This document shows, piece by piece, positions 55,695-63,360 of a stretch of DNA of 64,000 nt. Position numbers and translations under genes: made by a program. Below the pieces are notes generated by a model. That model saw only the letters and a program-made list of their open reading frames with translations, searched no databases and had not been told where the DNA came from. Source of the stretch: Sphingobacterium prati (lineage in GTDB: Bacteria > Bacteroidota > Bacteroidia > Sphingobacteriales > Sphingobacteriaceae); assembly GCF_013167215.1 (NCBI RefSeq), contig NZ_JABJWY010000038.1, positions 460,765 through 524,764 on the forward strand. Direction: 5' to 3'. Position 1 is the first letter of the stretch, and the number at the start of each line of letters is the position of its first letter.

Positions 55695-56868
55695 ACAATA
55701 CTTTTGTTTTTTCGCGAGTACCCTCGTATAATTCGTATTCTAATAATCTACAATCTAATTTACCATTATAAAATTCTATACGCCTAGACGCACGGAGTCC
55801 AATTTTCTTTGCTAGATCCGGATTACCTGTAAATATATAGCCTCTATAACCTTTGCACTCCTGTTTCATAAAATCGCCCATGCGTTTATAGGTAATTTCC
55901 AATTTGGTATGGGTACCTAGACGTTCGCCATATTCTGGATTGAATAAAATGACACCACCCTCTTTAGGAACGTGCGTTTCCGCAAAATCGCATACGTCAA
56001 ATGAAATTAATTGTTCTACGCCAGCTGTACGGGCATTCATCTTAGAGACGTTGATTGCCTCTTCGGAAATATCTGTCGCAATAATCTGTGGTGCCGCTTT
56101 TTTATTGATCTGATCTTTTAACAAGCGACGTTCCTGAAAGAAAACGGTTTCATCATAACCGATGAAATGCATGAATGAGTAATTCATGCGCAATAAACCC
56201 GGTTTTCTATTGGTCGCAATTAATGCCGCTTCGATAGCCAAGGTTCCAGATCCACACATTGGATTGACAAAGGGCGATACGCCATCCCATTTCGATGCGA
56301 TAATTGTCGAAGCAGCTAAGGCTTCCAACATAGGGGCTTTGCCCGGAATCTTGCGATAGCCATGTTTGGCAAGTGTCTCGCCTGAGGTGTCAAGAAAAAT
56401 TTCAGCACGGTCATCCTTCCAATAAAGGTGAACGACAGCTTTGTTATTTTCCGGCCCAGAATTTGGACGCATGCCTTTTTTATCTTTAATACGATCTACA
56501 ATCGCATCCTTAACCTTCACATTGGCAAATAAAGGTGTGCTAATTGTTTCATTGTCCACATTGGAGCTAACGGAGAAATAACCATCGAATTGAATGAGTT
56601 CTTCCCAAGCAATTGTGCTTAGCTCCTCGTAGAGTTCGGTGGGATTGTTCGCAGAAAATTCTTTTAACGAATATAGGATCTGTGAAGCGGTGCGCAAGTT
56701 CAGATTGAGCTTGATCGTATCGTTTACACTGACTTTTAATTCGACTCCAGTCTGAAATGCTCTGACAATATCAAAACCTAACTCTTTAACTTCCTGTTGC
56801 AAATACGGCGATAAGCGTTTATTGCACGTAATGATAACTTTATTGGGGGTGTTGAAAACTTCCATCAT
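55687..56868 (-). CDS. THUMP-domain SAM-dependent RNA methyltransferase (RlmL/YpsC type)
   Basis: I start it at the ATG at 56868 (393 residues; the next codon is also ATG), because the promoter box TAACTTTG lies at 56884-56877, inside the longer frame from 56901. The THUMP domain covers about residues 50-155; the Rossmann methyltransferase follows with MCGSGTLAIEAALIA and IATDISEEAINVSKMN. The catalytic tetrapeptide reads NPEY in VILFNPEYGERLG, where most relatives have NPPY. It probably methylates N2 of a guanine in 23S rRNA, like E. coli RlmL. The HD-domain gene follows with overlap. Confidence 0.9.
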   Translation of the reverse strand: MMEVFNTPNKVIITCNKRLSPYLQQEVKELGFDIVRAFQTGVELKVSVNDTIKLNLNLRTASQILYSLKEFSANNPTELYEELSTIAWEELIQFDGYFSVSSNVDNETISTPLFANVKVKDAIVDRIKDKKGMRPNSGPENNKAVVHLYWKDDRAEIFLDTSGETLAKHGYRKIPGKAPMLEALAASTIIASKWDGVSPFVNPMCGSGTLAIEAALIATNRKPGLLRMNYSFMHFIGYDETVFFQERRLLKDQINKKAAPQIIATDISEEAINVSKMNARTAGVEQLISFDVCDFAETHVPKEGGVILFNPEYGERLGTHTKLEITYKRMGDFMKQECKGYRGYIFTGNPDLAKKIGLRASRRIEFYNGKLDCRLLEYELYEGTREKTKVLYE

Positions 56869-56876
56869 ATTTTGTA

Positions 56877-56884
56877 CAAAGTTA
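56877..56884 (-). promoter_or_regulatory. -7 box of the THUMP methyltransferase gene
   Basis: On the minus strand TAACTTTG matches TAnnTTTG, 8 nt before the ATG at 56868. The transcript has almost no leader. Confidence 0.65.
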
Positions 56885-56942
56885 ATTAAACTCTTCCTCA
56901 AAAATTGCTTAATTTTACGCTTTAATATTTATTTTTTTGATT

Positions 56943-57317
56943 ATGGAAATTAGAGGAAAAGTACACGAGATAGGAGCGACACAACAAGTGACAGAATCAT
57001 TCAAAAAACGGGATATGATTGTAGCTTATGCCGAAAACCCACAATTTGTTGAGTATATCCGTTTTGAGTCTACACAGGACAGAACTTCAATTTTTGACAA
57101 CCTAGCTATTGGCGAAGAGGTAGAGGTATCTTTTAATCTTCGTGGTCGTCCTTGGACAAATAAAGATGGCGTCACGACATATTTCAATTCATTGGTTGCA
57201 TGGCGTGTAACAAAATTAGGTAATGCTGCTCCAGCACCATCTGCTCCGGGTTATGCTGATATGCCTGCTCCTGTGGATTTGACGGGTTCATCAGATGATG
57301 ATGATTTGCCATTCTAG
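56943..57317 (+). CDS. DUF3127 protein with an SSB-like acidic tail
   Basis: The ATG at 56943 gives 124 residues. The N-terminal 85 residues form a short all-beta domain (MEIRGKVHEIG, DMIVAYAENPQFVEYIRFE, GEEVEVSFNLRGRPW). A Pro/Ala linker follows, and the last residues are SSDDDDLPF, very like the DDDIPF tip with which SSB proteins recruit repair enzymes. DUF3127 has no proven function to my knowledge; an OB-like nucleic-acid-binding role is my inference. It is divergent from the methyltransferase gene and has its own terminator. Confidence 0.87.
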   Translation: MEIRGKVHEIGATQQVTESFKKRDMIVAYAENPQFVEYIRFESTQDRTSIFDNLAIGEEVEVSFNLRGRPWTNKDGVTTYFNSLVAWRVTKLGNAAPAPSAPGYADMPAPVDLTGSSDDDDLPF

Positions 57318-57400
57318 TCTGAAATAAGATCTGCAATTCCTGTCGGCAGATTGTGCTATAAATAAATCAGTTTATAGTACTTATTGTTGTACAGTATATC

Positions 57401-57438
57401 ATAAAAAGGACCGTCCAAGATTGGATGGTCCTTTTTAT
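57401..57438 (+). terminator. Terminator of the DUF3127 gene
   Basis: A 17-bp stem with one GU pair (57401-57417 with 57422-57438) has an A-run before and a T-run after it. The remaining 170 bp before the NlpE gene show nothing clear. Confidence 0.9.
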
Positions 57439-57606
57439 ATCATATTGGATATATAGCTATACGTTCACTTTTAATTCTTCCATACAAAGTAGCTTTTTCA
57501 ATTTTTATTTCTGTTTAGTTGGAGGGTGCAGTTTTTTGGAATTGGATAGCATTTTCTTGGCGTCGAAATTGCTTGTTATTGGGTACAAACTCAAAATAGC
57601 ACAAAT

Positions 57607-58071
57607 ATGAAATCATCCGTATTATTTATTTGCCTAGCAGCGCTTTCCTTGAGTGCCTGTAATCAAACAAAAAAGGAAAATCAACAGGTGGTAGAGTCAG
57701 ATTCTTCTGATCATGCAACAATGGTAGCAGACACAGTTCATACTTCCCAGAATTCATTAGATTGGCCTGGTAAATACGAAGCAACAATTCCCTGCGCGGA
57801 TTGTGAAGGTATCAAAACGAATATCACCTTAAAAAACGATAATACTTTTTCTATTGTTAGTGAATATATCAATAAGAATACAAAAGTAGAAGATTCAGGT
57901 AAAGTGATGTGGCATGACAACGGTTCGGTTGTACACCTGACCGGCAAAGAAACTAACATAAAATTAAAAGTTGGTGAAAATAAATTGATCGGACTAGATC
58001 AGGAAGGAAAAGAGATCGAGGGGCCCAATGCACATCTGTATGTCTATAATAAGGTCGAGGGCGAAAAATAA
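57607..58071 (+). CDS. NlpE-like copper-resistance lipoprotein
   Basis: The 154-residue lipoprotein has C18 after LSLSA as the lipidation site and a Ser/Asp/His-rich spacer. The NlpE N-terminal domain then spans about residues 52-150 (WPGKYEATIPCADCEGIKTNI, with the CxxC pair C63 and C66). E. coli NlpE senses surface contact and envelope stress through Cpx; that partner is not seen here. Metal binding at the CxxC is likely by family. It converges on the acyltransferase gene 18 bp away, without a clear terminator between them. Confidence 0.86.
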   Translation: MKSSVLFICLAALSLSACNQTKKENQQVVESDSSDHATMVADTVHTSQNSLDWPGKYEATIPCADCEGIKTNITLKNDNTFSIVSEYINKNTKVEDSGKVMWHDNGSVVHLTGKETNIKLKVGENKLIGLDQEGKEIEGPNAHLYVYNKVEGEK

Positions 58072-58089
58072 GTGCTGGATCAAATTGAA

Positions 58090-59091
58090 CTAACCACTGA
58101 CATATTTCCCAAAAGGGATCTTGCGTAAGCAATAAGTCAGTAGGGCACTGGTTACTAAGGTGAGGATAGCCGCTATCGGTATTTTCCATGGTGTAGCGAA
58201 CGGAACCAGTGGATGTATATAGTTCAATAATAGAATATGACATAAATAGATTCCAAAACTATGGATATCAATAAATTCCCAGAATGTACTCAATCGTTCT
58301 GGGAGTTTTACACATTGAATAAATACAAATAGACAAGCTGCGCTCAAAGCAATATTAGGTGACAGATAATTATACAGGGTGGGATCAAACTCTCCTTTTT
58401 CAAGACTAAGATAAGAGGTCCCCCAACCTGTGATAAAGCAGCTACACATAAAGAATAGTAGGCTAGACCACTTTGGCCAAGTGAGTTGATAATTGTATAG
58501 ATAATGACCCAATATGAGATAACCTATGTACCCGTAAAAGAATGTTAGATCAAAGTTTGGAAGATAAACATTAAACCATTTGTTGTTGAAAAATAGCGAA
58601 GCAAACCATAAACATAGAAATATTTCGATCTCTTTTTTCGAACAATTCCGGACCATTTTTCGCAAAAAAGGTATGGCCAGATAGAGTCCAATAAGCATGT
58701 ATAAGTACCATAGATGTGCGTTGCTCCCTGATTTTAAACGAATTAACACGATGTTAATAACTTGTGGAAAACCCACATACTCGAAATCGATGTACCGAAT
58801 AAAGTAATAGACTAGGTAGACAACTGTCCAAAAGGCAAAAGGTGGAATGATTTTGAGCAGGCGCTTCTTGTAAAATATACCGGTGTCTTCATCTTTTTGC
58901 AAAAGCAATGCGCCCGAGATGATGACAAAAAGGGGGACGGAAAAACGGGAGAAGCTGTTGATCCAATTGGCATACTTCCAATCGAAAGCATCGAAATCAT
59001 TGCTATTTAAATAACCCGAAGAAGAGTGGATCAGGATGACTAGAAAGATCGCAATGATACGCAATACGCTGATGTAACTACTTCGGGCCAT
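58090..59091 (-). CDS. Acyltransferase family 3 membrane protein
   Basis: This 333-residue membrane protein has about ten helices and the family's N-terminal signature SVLRIIAIFLVILIHSSS (conserved R and H). Members O-acetylate or succinylate sugars of lipopolysaccharide, capsule or macrolides. The acceptor is unknown. It starts 19 bp after the MFS gene's stop, forming an operon with it. Confidence 0.88.
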   Translation of the reverse strand: MARSSYISVLRIIAIFLVILIHSSSGYLNSNDFDAFDWKYANWINSFSRFSVPLFVIISGALLLQKDEDTGIFYKKRLLKIIPPFAFWTVVYLVYYFIRYIDFEYVGFPQVINIVLIRLKSGSNAHLWYLYMLIGLYLAIPFLRKMVRNCSKKEIEIFLCLWFASLFFNNKWFNVYLPNFDLTFFYGYIGYLILGHYLYNYQLTWPKWSSLLFFMCSCFITGWGTSYLSLEKGEFDPTLYNYLSPNIALSAACLFVFIQCVKLPERLSTFWEFIDIHSFGIYLCHILLLNYIHPLVPFATPWKIPIAAILTLVTSALLTYCLRKIPFGKYVSG

Positions 59092-59110
59092 TTAAATCGT
59101 TTTTTAGCTA

Positions 59111-60262
59111 TTAACTTTTATTGTCATAGACTTTAAGATACAGTAAGGTTAATAATGCACCAATACTTGCCATACCTACACCTACGAGAGATGGTGTATT
59201 ATAAGCCAATCCCAACGTAATGGGAATACCGCCTAAAAAAGCACCGAGTGTATTACCAAGGTTAAATGCAGCTTGCCCACCTGCAGCAGCCAGTGTAGCG
59301 GCTTCTTTTGAGGCTCGGATTAACATGAGTTGTGTTGGCGAACCGATAGTGAAAGATACCAAACCTGTAATGAAAGCCAGCGGATAAGCTGTCCAGCCCA
59401 GGGGCGAAACAAAATAAACCATAACCAAACATAGCGCCATGGCGGAAAAACTTGCAATTGCTGCTTTTGTTGGCGAAATGGTATCGGCCAGTTTTCCGCC
59501 GATCAGATTGCCAAAAAACATACCAACCCCAATCAAGATCATAATAAGCGGAACACGATCCGCTGGAACTCCAGAAACTTTGGTCGCCAGCGGAGCAATA
59601 TAGCTGATCCATGCAAATAATCCACCGGTACCGATAGCAATGATTGCCATCAACAACCAGGCAATTTTTTTATTGAAAAAATTCAGTTGATTGAATATAT
59701 TATTCCCTTTAGACGCTTCAATTTTCGGCATCCAGGCATATATTGCGGCGAAAGTAATCAGGCCCAATAGGCTGATAATACCGTAGGTCAGCCGCCAGGA
59801 ATAGTGATGACCAAGATAGGTACCTAAAGGAACCCCCGCCAGGTTGGCGATAGTCATACCTGTAAACATAATTGAAATAGCCTGGGCTTCTTTTCCTTTG
59901 GGTGCGAGTTTGGCCGCAACAACAGACCCTACACCAAAAAATGCGCCGTGCGGAAGTCCGGCCATAAAACGCGAAAGACTGATCAGAAATTGTCCTGGTG
60001 CGATACTGAATAAGCCGTTGAAAATAAAAAACAGCAACATTAAAAAGAGTAACACCTTTTTTGGAGGATATTTACCCGTAAATAAGACTAATGTGGGCGC
60101 CCCCACGACAACGCCGAGTGCATACAGGGCAATAAGGTGGGCCGCAGTAGGGATTTCGATCTGCAAATCTTTAGCGATATCCGGTAGGATTCCCATCATC
60201 GTGAATTCAGTCATTCCGATGGCAAGTCCTCCAAAAGCTAAGGCAATTATTCCTTTATTCAT
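59111..60262 (-). CDS. MFS transporter (AraJ/DHA1 type)
   Basis: The 383-residue protein has 12 predicted helices and the major-facilitator landmarks GMTEFTMMGILPDIAKDL at helix 1, LALYALGVVVGAPTL-like helix 2 followed by TGKYPPKKVL, and GLPHGAFFGVGSVVAAKLAP. It most resembles AraJ-like sugar or drug efflux pumps. Substrate cannot be told. It is followed by the acyltransferase gene. Confidence 0.9.
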   Translation of the reverse strand: MNKGIIALAFGGLAIGMTEFTMMGILPDIAKDLQIEIPTAAHLIALYALGVVVGAPTLVLFTGKYPPKKVLLFLMLLFFIFNGLFSIAPGQFLISLSRFMAGLPHGAFFGVGSVVAAKLAPKGKEAQAISIMFTGMTIANLAGVPLGTYLGHHYSWRLTYGIISLLGLITFAAIYAWMPKIEASKGNNIFNQLNFFNKKIAWLLMAIIAIGTGGLFAWISYIAPLATKVSGVPADRVPLIMILIGVGMFFGNLIGGKLADTISPTKAAIASFSAMALCLVMVYFVSPLGWTAYPLAFITGLVSFTIGSPTQLMLIRASKEAATLAAAGGQAAFNLGNTLGAFLGGIPITLGLAYNTPSLVGVGMASIGALLTLLYLKVYDNKS

Positions 60263-60410
60263 ATGGATGGTTGGAAGTTGATAAGCAAAAATAAAAATAA
60301 AAAACGGGTTATCGCATGTTGATTTATGGGTCGATGCAATAATCCCTTTACACGAGCCAAGCGATCAATATAAAAGTGGAATAAATCCGCCAAAGGCTTG
60401 AAGGTCCAAA

Positions 60411-60428
60411 ATCTCAATACTAATATCG
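60411..60428. repeat. Dispersed short repeat arm at the end of the lipoprotein gene
   Basis: It contains the 17-nt sequence ATCTCAATACTAATATC, identical to 8068-8084. It overlaps the TAG stop (60422-60420) of the gene on the minus strand. Confidence 0.6.
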
Positions 60429-60950
60429 CTTCTTCGGAACACAGGTGATATCCTTAGTCTTTCTGAGGATAATAGGGCGTTGATCAAATCTGCTTTCCAG
60501 TACCACAGAATCTGCGGAATGGTGGACTACTTTAAAACGTGGGATGTATTGACCCGAAAGATAGCATCCTGAAATCTTTTGTTTGCCATTTTCTTTGGTA
60601 TAAATACCGTCTACAATAATTGAATCACCACGTAGGACATAAATACCTTTGGCATGTTCTGTCCAGGATCCATTTTTATAGCAGCTATCCGGGATCGTTT
60701 GTACTTTGTTATTTACATGCATTGTAGCATAAACAGAATCACAGGTAAATTTAAACTCGGTCAATGTGTATTGCAGCATCTGGCCTTGTCCCGGAATGCT
60801 GTCCTGTACCCATTCGCCTTGTAAAAACGAAGCTCCTTCACTTTGCATATCCGAATTGAATTTGCAGGCAGTGAAAAAGAAAAACATACCTATGGCAAAG
60901 GCCGATAGGTATGTTTTTGATGATATATTTTTTATTGAAATTATAGTCAC
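60420..60950 (-). CDS. Hypothetical lipoprotein downstream of fumC
   Basis: Not assigned to a known family. The 176 residues start at GTG (60950), 3 bp after the fumC stop. A hydrophobic segment ends in FFFFTAC (C29 lipidated), so it is probably an outer-membrane lipoprotein. The rest is beta-rich, with GEWVQDSIPGQG, KNGSWTEHAKGIYVLRGDSI and a basic end (KDITCVPKKRY). Four Cys are spread through the mature part. It must be co-transcribed with fumC. Being next to fumC does not make it a fumarase; it has none of the fumarase motifs. Confidence 0.75.
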   Translation of the reverse strand: MTIISIKNISSKTYLSAFAIGMFFFFTACKFNSDMQSEGASFLQGEWVQDSIPGQGQMLQYTLTEFKFTCDSVYATMHVNNKVQTIPDSCYKNGSWTEHAKGIYVLRGDSIIVDGIYTKENGKQKISGCYLSGQYIPRFKVVHHSADSVVLESRFDQRPIILRKTKDITCVPKKRY

Positions 60951-60953
60951 AGC

Positions 60954-62351
60954 TTATTTTAAACTACCAACCATTTCCTCAGGTTTTACCCAAGCATCAA
61001 AATCTTCCGGCGTCACATAACCCAAACGTACTGCCTCTTCTTTAAGTGTAGTACCGTTTTTATGCGCCGTTTGAGCAATTTCAGCAGCTTTGTAATAGCC
61101 AATTTTAGTGTTTAATGCTGTTACCAACATTAATGAGTTGTCTACCAGTTCTTTGATACGTTTGTAATTTGGTTCGATACCAGCGGCACAGTGCTCTTCA
61201 AAAGAAACACAGGCGTCGCCCAATAAACGTGCAGATTGCAAGAAGTTGGCAGCCATCAATGGTTTGAATACATTCAATTCATAATGTCCTTGTGTTCCAC
61301 CAATTGTGATGGCAACATCATTTCCCATGACCTGGGCAGCAACCATTGTTAACGCCTCACACTGTGTTGGATTCACTTTACCTGGCATAATAGATGAGCC
61401 TGGTTCGTTCTCTGGGATAAGGATTTCACCGATACCTGAACGTGGACCTGAAGCCAACATCCGGATGTCATTTGCAATTTTATTTAATGCTACTGCCAAT
61501 TGTTTCAATGCGCCATGTGTTTCAACAATAGCATCGTGAGCAGCTAAAGCTTCAAATTTGTTCTCCGCAGTAACAAATGGTAAACCTGTAAATTCAGCGA
61601 TGTATTTTGCGACAACAACATCATAACCATTTGGTGTGTTTAGGCCTGTTCCTACAGCGGTACCACCGAGTGCTAGCTCGGATAGGTGTGAAAGGGTATT
61701 TCTAAGTGCTTTCAGACCATGGTTCAATTGAGCTACATAACCGGAGATTTCTTGACCTAAAGTCAATGGCGTCGCATCCATTAAGTGTGTGCGTCCGATT
61801 TTAACGACATTCTTAAATTCTTCCGCCTTTTTGGCCAAGGTGTCACGCAGTTTTTCCACACCTGGAATAGTAGTTTCCGCAACAGCTTTATAAGCAGCAA
61901 TATGCATTCCCGTAGGGAAGGTGTCATTTGATGATTGTGATTTGTTGACATCATCATTTGCTTTTAATACAGGTTCGCCTTCGCCAATTTTATATCCAGC
62001 TAATACTTGGGCACGGTTTGCCACCACTTCATTCACGTTCATGTTCGATTGTGTACCGGAACCCGTTTGCCAAATCACCAATGGGAATTGGTCATCTAGT
62101 TTGCCTGCCAGAATCTCATCGCATACAGCGGCAATAGCATCACGCTTTTCAATAGGTAATACCCCTAACTCGTGGTTGGCATAAGCTGCTGCTTTTTTCA
62201 AGTAAGCAAAGCCTGCAACGATCTCATGTGGCATTGAAGCTGCCGGTCCGATTTTGAAGTTGTTGCGTGAACGTTCTGTTTGGGCACCCCAGTATTTATC
62301 TGCAGGTACTTGAACTTCACCCATTGTATCTTTTTCAATTCTGAATGACAT
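60954..62351 (-). CDS. fumC: Class II fumarate hydratase
   Basis: FumC interconverts fumarate and malate in the TCA cycle without iron-sulfur. The ATG at 62351 gives 465 residues, the usual length; a longer in-frame start at 62405 is upstream of it in the leader. The signature SSIMPGKVNPTQ is intact, as are KIGRTHLMDATPL, GSGTQSNMNVNEV and GGTAVGTGLN. The promoter TAACTTTG is about 68 nt upstream. Confidence 0.97.
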   Translation of the reverse strand: MSFRIEKDTMGEVQVPADKYWGAQTERSRNNFKIGPAASMPHEIVAGFAYLKKAAAYANHELGVLPIEKRDAIAAVCDEILAGKLDDQFPLVIWQTGSGTQSNMNVNEVVANRAQVLAGYKIGEGEPVLKANDDVNKSQSSNDTFPTGMHIAAYKAVAETTIPGVEKLRDTLAKKAEEFKNVVKIGRTHLMDATPLTLGQEISGYVAQLNHGLKALRNTLSHLSELALGGTAVGTGLNTPNGYDVVVAKYIAEFTGLPFVTAENKFEALAAHDAIVETHGALKQLAVALNKIANDIRMLASGPRSGIGEILIPENEPGSSIMPGKVNPTQCEALTMVAAQVMGNDVAITIGGTQGHYELNVFKPLMAANFLQSARLLGDACVSFEEHCAAGIEPNYKRIKELVDNSLMLVTALNTKIGYYKAAEIAQTAHKNGTTLKEEAVRLGYVTPEDFDAWVKPEEMVGSLK

Positions 62352-62418
62352 ATTGTTTTGTATAATATAAAACGTAAAATTAATCCGTGTGAGTGCATGA
62401 CACACAACACATCAGTCA

Positions 62419-62426
62419 CAAAGTTA
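62419..62426 (-). promoter_or_regulatory. -7 box of fumC
   Basis: On the minus strand TAACTTTG matches TAnnTTTG. Confidence 0.55.
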
Positions 62427-62512
62427 ATGGATAATACAGTAAAAAGTAAAAATTAAAAGGTAAAAATCAAAAATTGAAACAATTAGTATGCATAGGCTTG
62501 TATAACCAAAAT

Positions 62513-62536
62513 CTAAATACTCATTACTAAATACTC
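62513..62536. repeat. Dispersed repeat arm at the end of an unknown gene
   Basis: The reverse complement of 62513-62534 matches 36919-36940 (left arm of the four-helix cassette) at 20 of 22 positions. It starts next to the TGA stop (62537-62535) of the gene on the minus strand. No gene accompanies it. Confidence 0.7.
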
Positions 62537-63104
62537 AAAAGCCCAGGCGCTTTGTCAAGGATTCGTTCACATGATGAAATACTTGCTTTGGTTTCAACGC
62601 GCGCCAGTGTAGTTCATTGAGTATACCGCCGAAGTTGATGTAATAGTCGATGTTCTGTTGTTGAAACTCTTCGATGACATGTTCGCGAAAGCCCACTCCT
62701 GCAATCCAACCATCGTCAATATCCTGAAACCATTCCTCATAATAAGAATCATCCGAAGTATGAAAATTCAATACATTCTCTCCAATGAGAATAAAATATT
62801 TTATGCCCTGACTGATCATAACATCGATAAGTTCTCTTTTCAGTAACATGATGTCATTGTATAAGGCATCATTCCATTCACCGATCAATTCGATAATGCA
62901 GTATTGTTTTTCATAGTCGACAAACAAAACCTTTAAATAAAGTGTGAGCGAACCAAATTCATCCCATTGCGGATGTAGCAAAAAGTTATAGACCTGTTTG
63001 TCGAAATCGAATTCGCTATAAACCGTGCCATAGAATGGTGATTGTTCGTCTTCTGCAGCGATGTAATAGTCGCGCCAGTTGTAATAGGGTTCGATTTCAT
63101 GCAT
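62535..63104 (-). CDS. Conserved-looking hypothetical protein
   Basis: Not recognised. The 189 residues have no signal peptide and no membrane helix, and are rich in aromatic and acidic residues (MHEIEPYYNWRDYY, SEFDFDKQVYNF, EEWFQDIDDGW). The middle (LYNDIMLLKRELIDVMISQGIKYFILIGENVL) reads like an alternating alpha/beta fold, and the end (LHWRALKPKQVFHHV) is more basic. It is probably cytoplasmic. It lies alone between fumC and the S41 protease gene, and its stop codon abuts a dispersed repeat arm. Confidence 0.7.
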   Translation of the reverse strand: MHEIEPYYNWRDYYIAAEDEQSPFYGTVYSEFDFDKQVYNFLLHPQWDEFGSLTLYLKVLFVDYEKQYCIIELIGEWNDALYNDIMLLKRELIDVMISQGIKYFILIGENVLNFHTSDDSYYEEWFQDIDDGWIAGVGFREHVIEEFQQQNIDYYINFGGILNELHWRALKPKQVFHHVNESLTKRLGF

Positions 63105-63291
63105 ATTTTAAATTCCTTTCCAAGTTCAAACTAAGATAAATTTGTGCTTATTTGCAAGTTTACTGCATGCTATTTCATATTTTCTGACAATAGGAATAGC
63201 TGCAATTTTTAAAGATGGACAATCAGCGACAATTTTTTGTTTTTAATGTAAAATTATACGGCTGTTTACAGATTAAACCGAATAAACTTGT

Positions 63292-63299
63292 TACTTTTG
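63292..63299 (+). promoter_or_regulatory. -7 box of the S41 protease gene
   Basis: TACTTTTG matches TAnnTTTG, 62 bp before the ATG at 63361. Confidence 0.55.
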
Positions 63300-63360
63300 A
63301 GCTGTAATAATAGGAGCGTGCAGGCTCATGTTATCTGTTTATAAACACTGGATTTTTCCT

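Noticed and set aside
60954..62405. Longer fumC start at 62405
   Set aside because: The extra 18 residues do not resemble fumarase and lie in the mRNA leader between the -7 box and the ATG at 62351.
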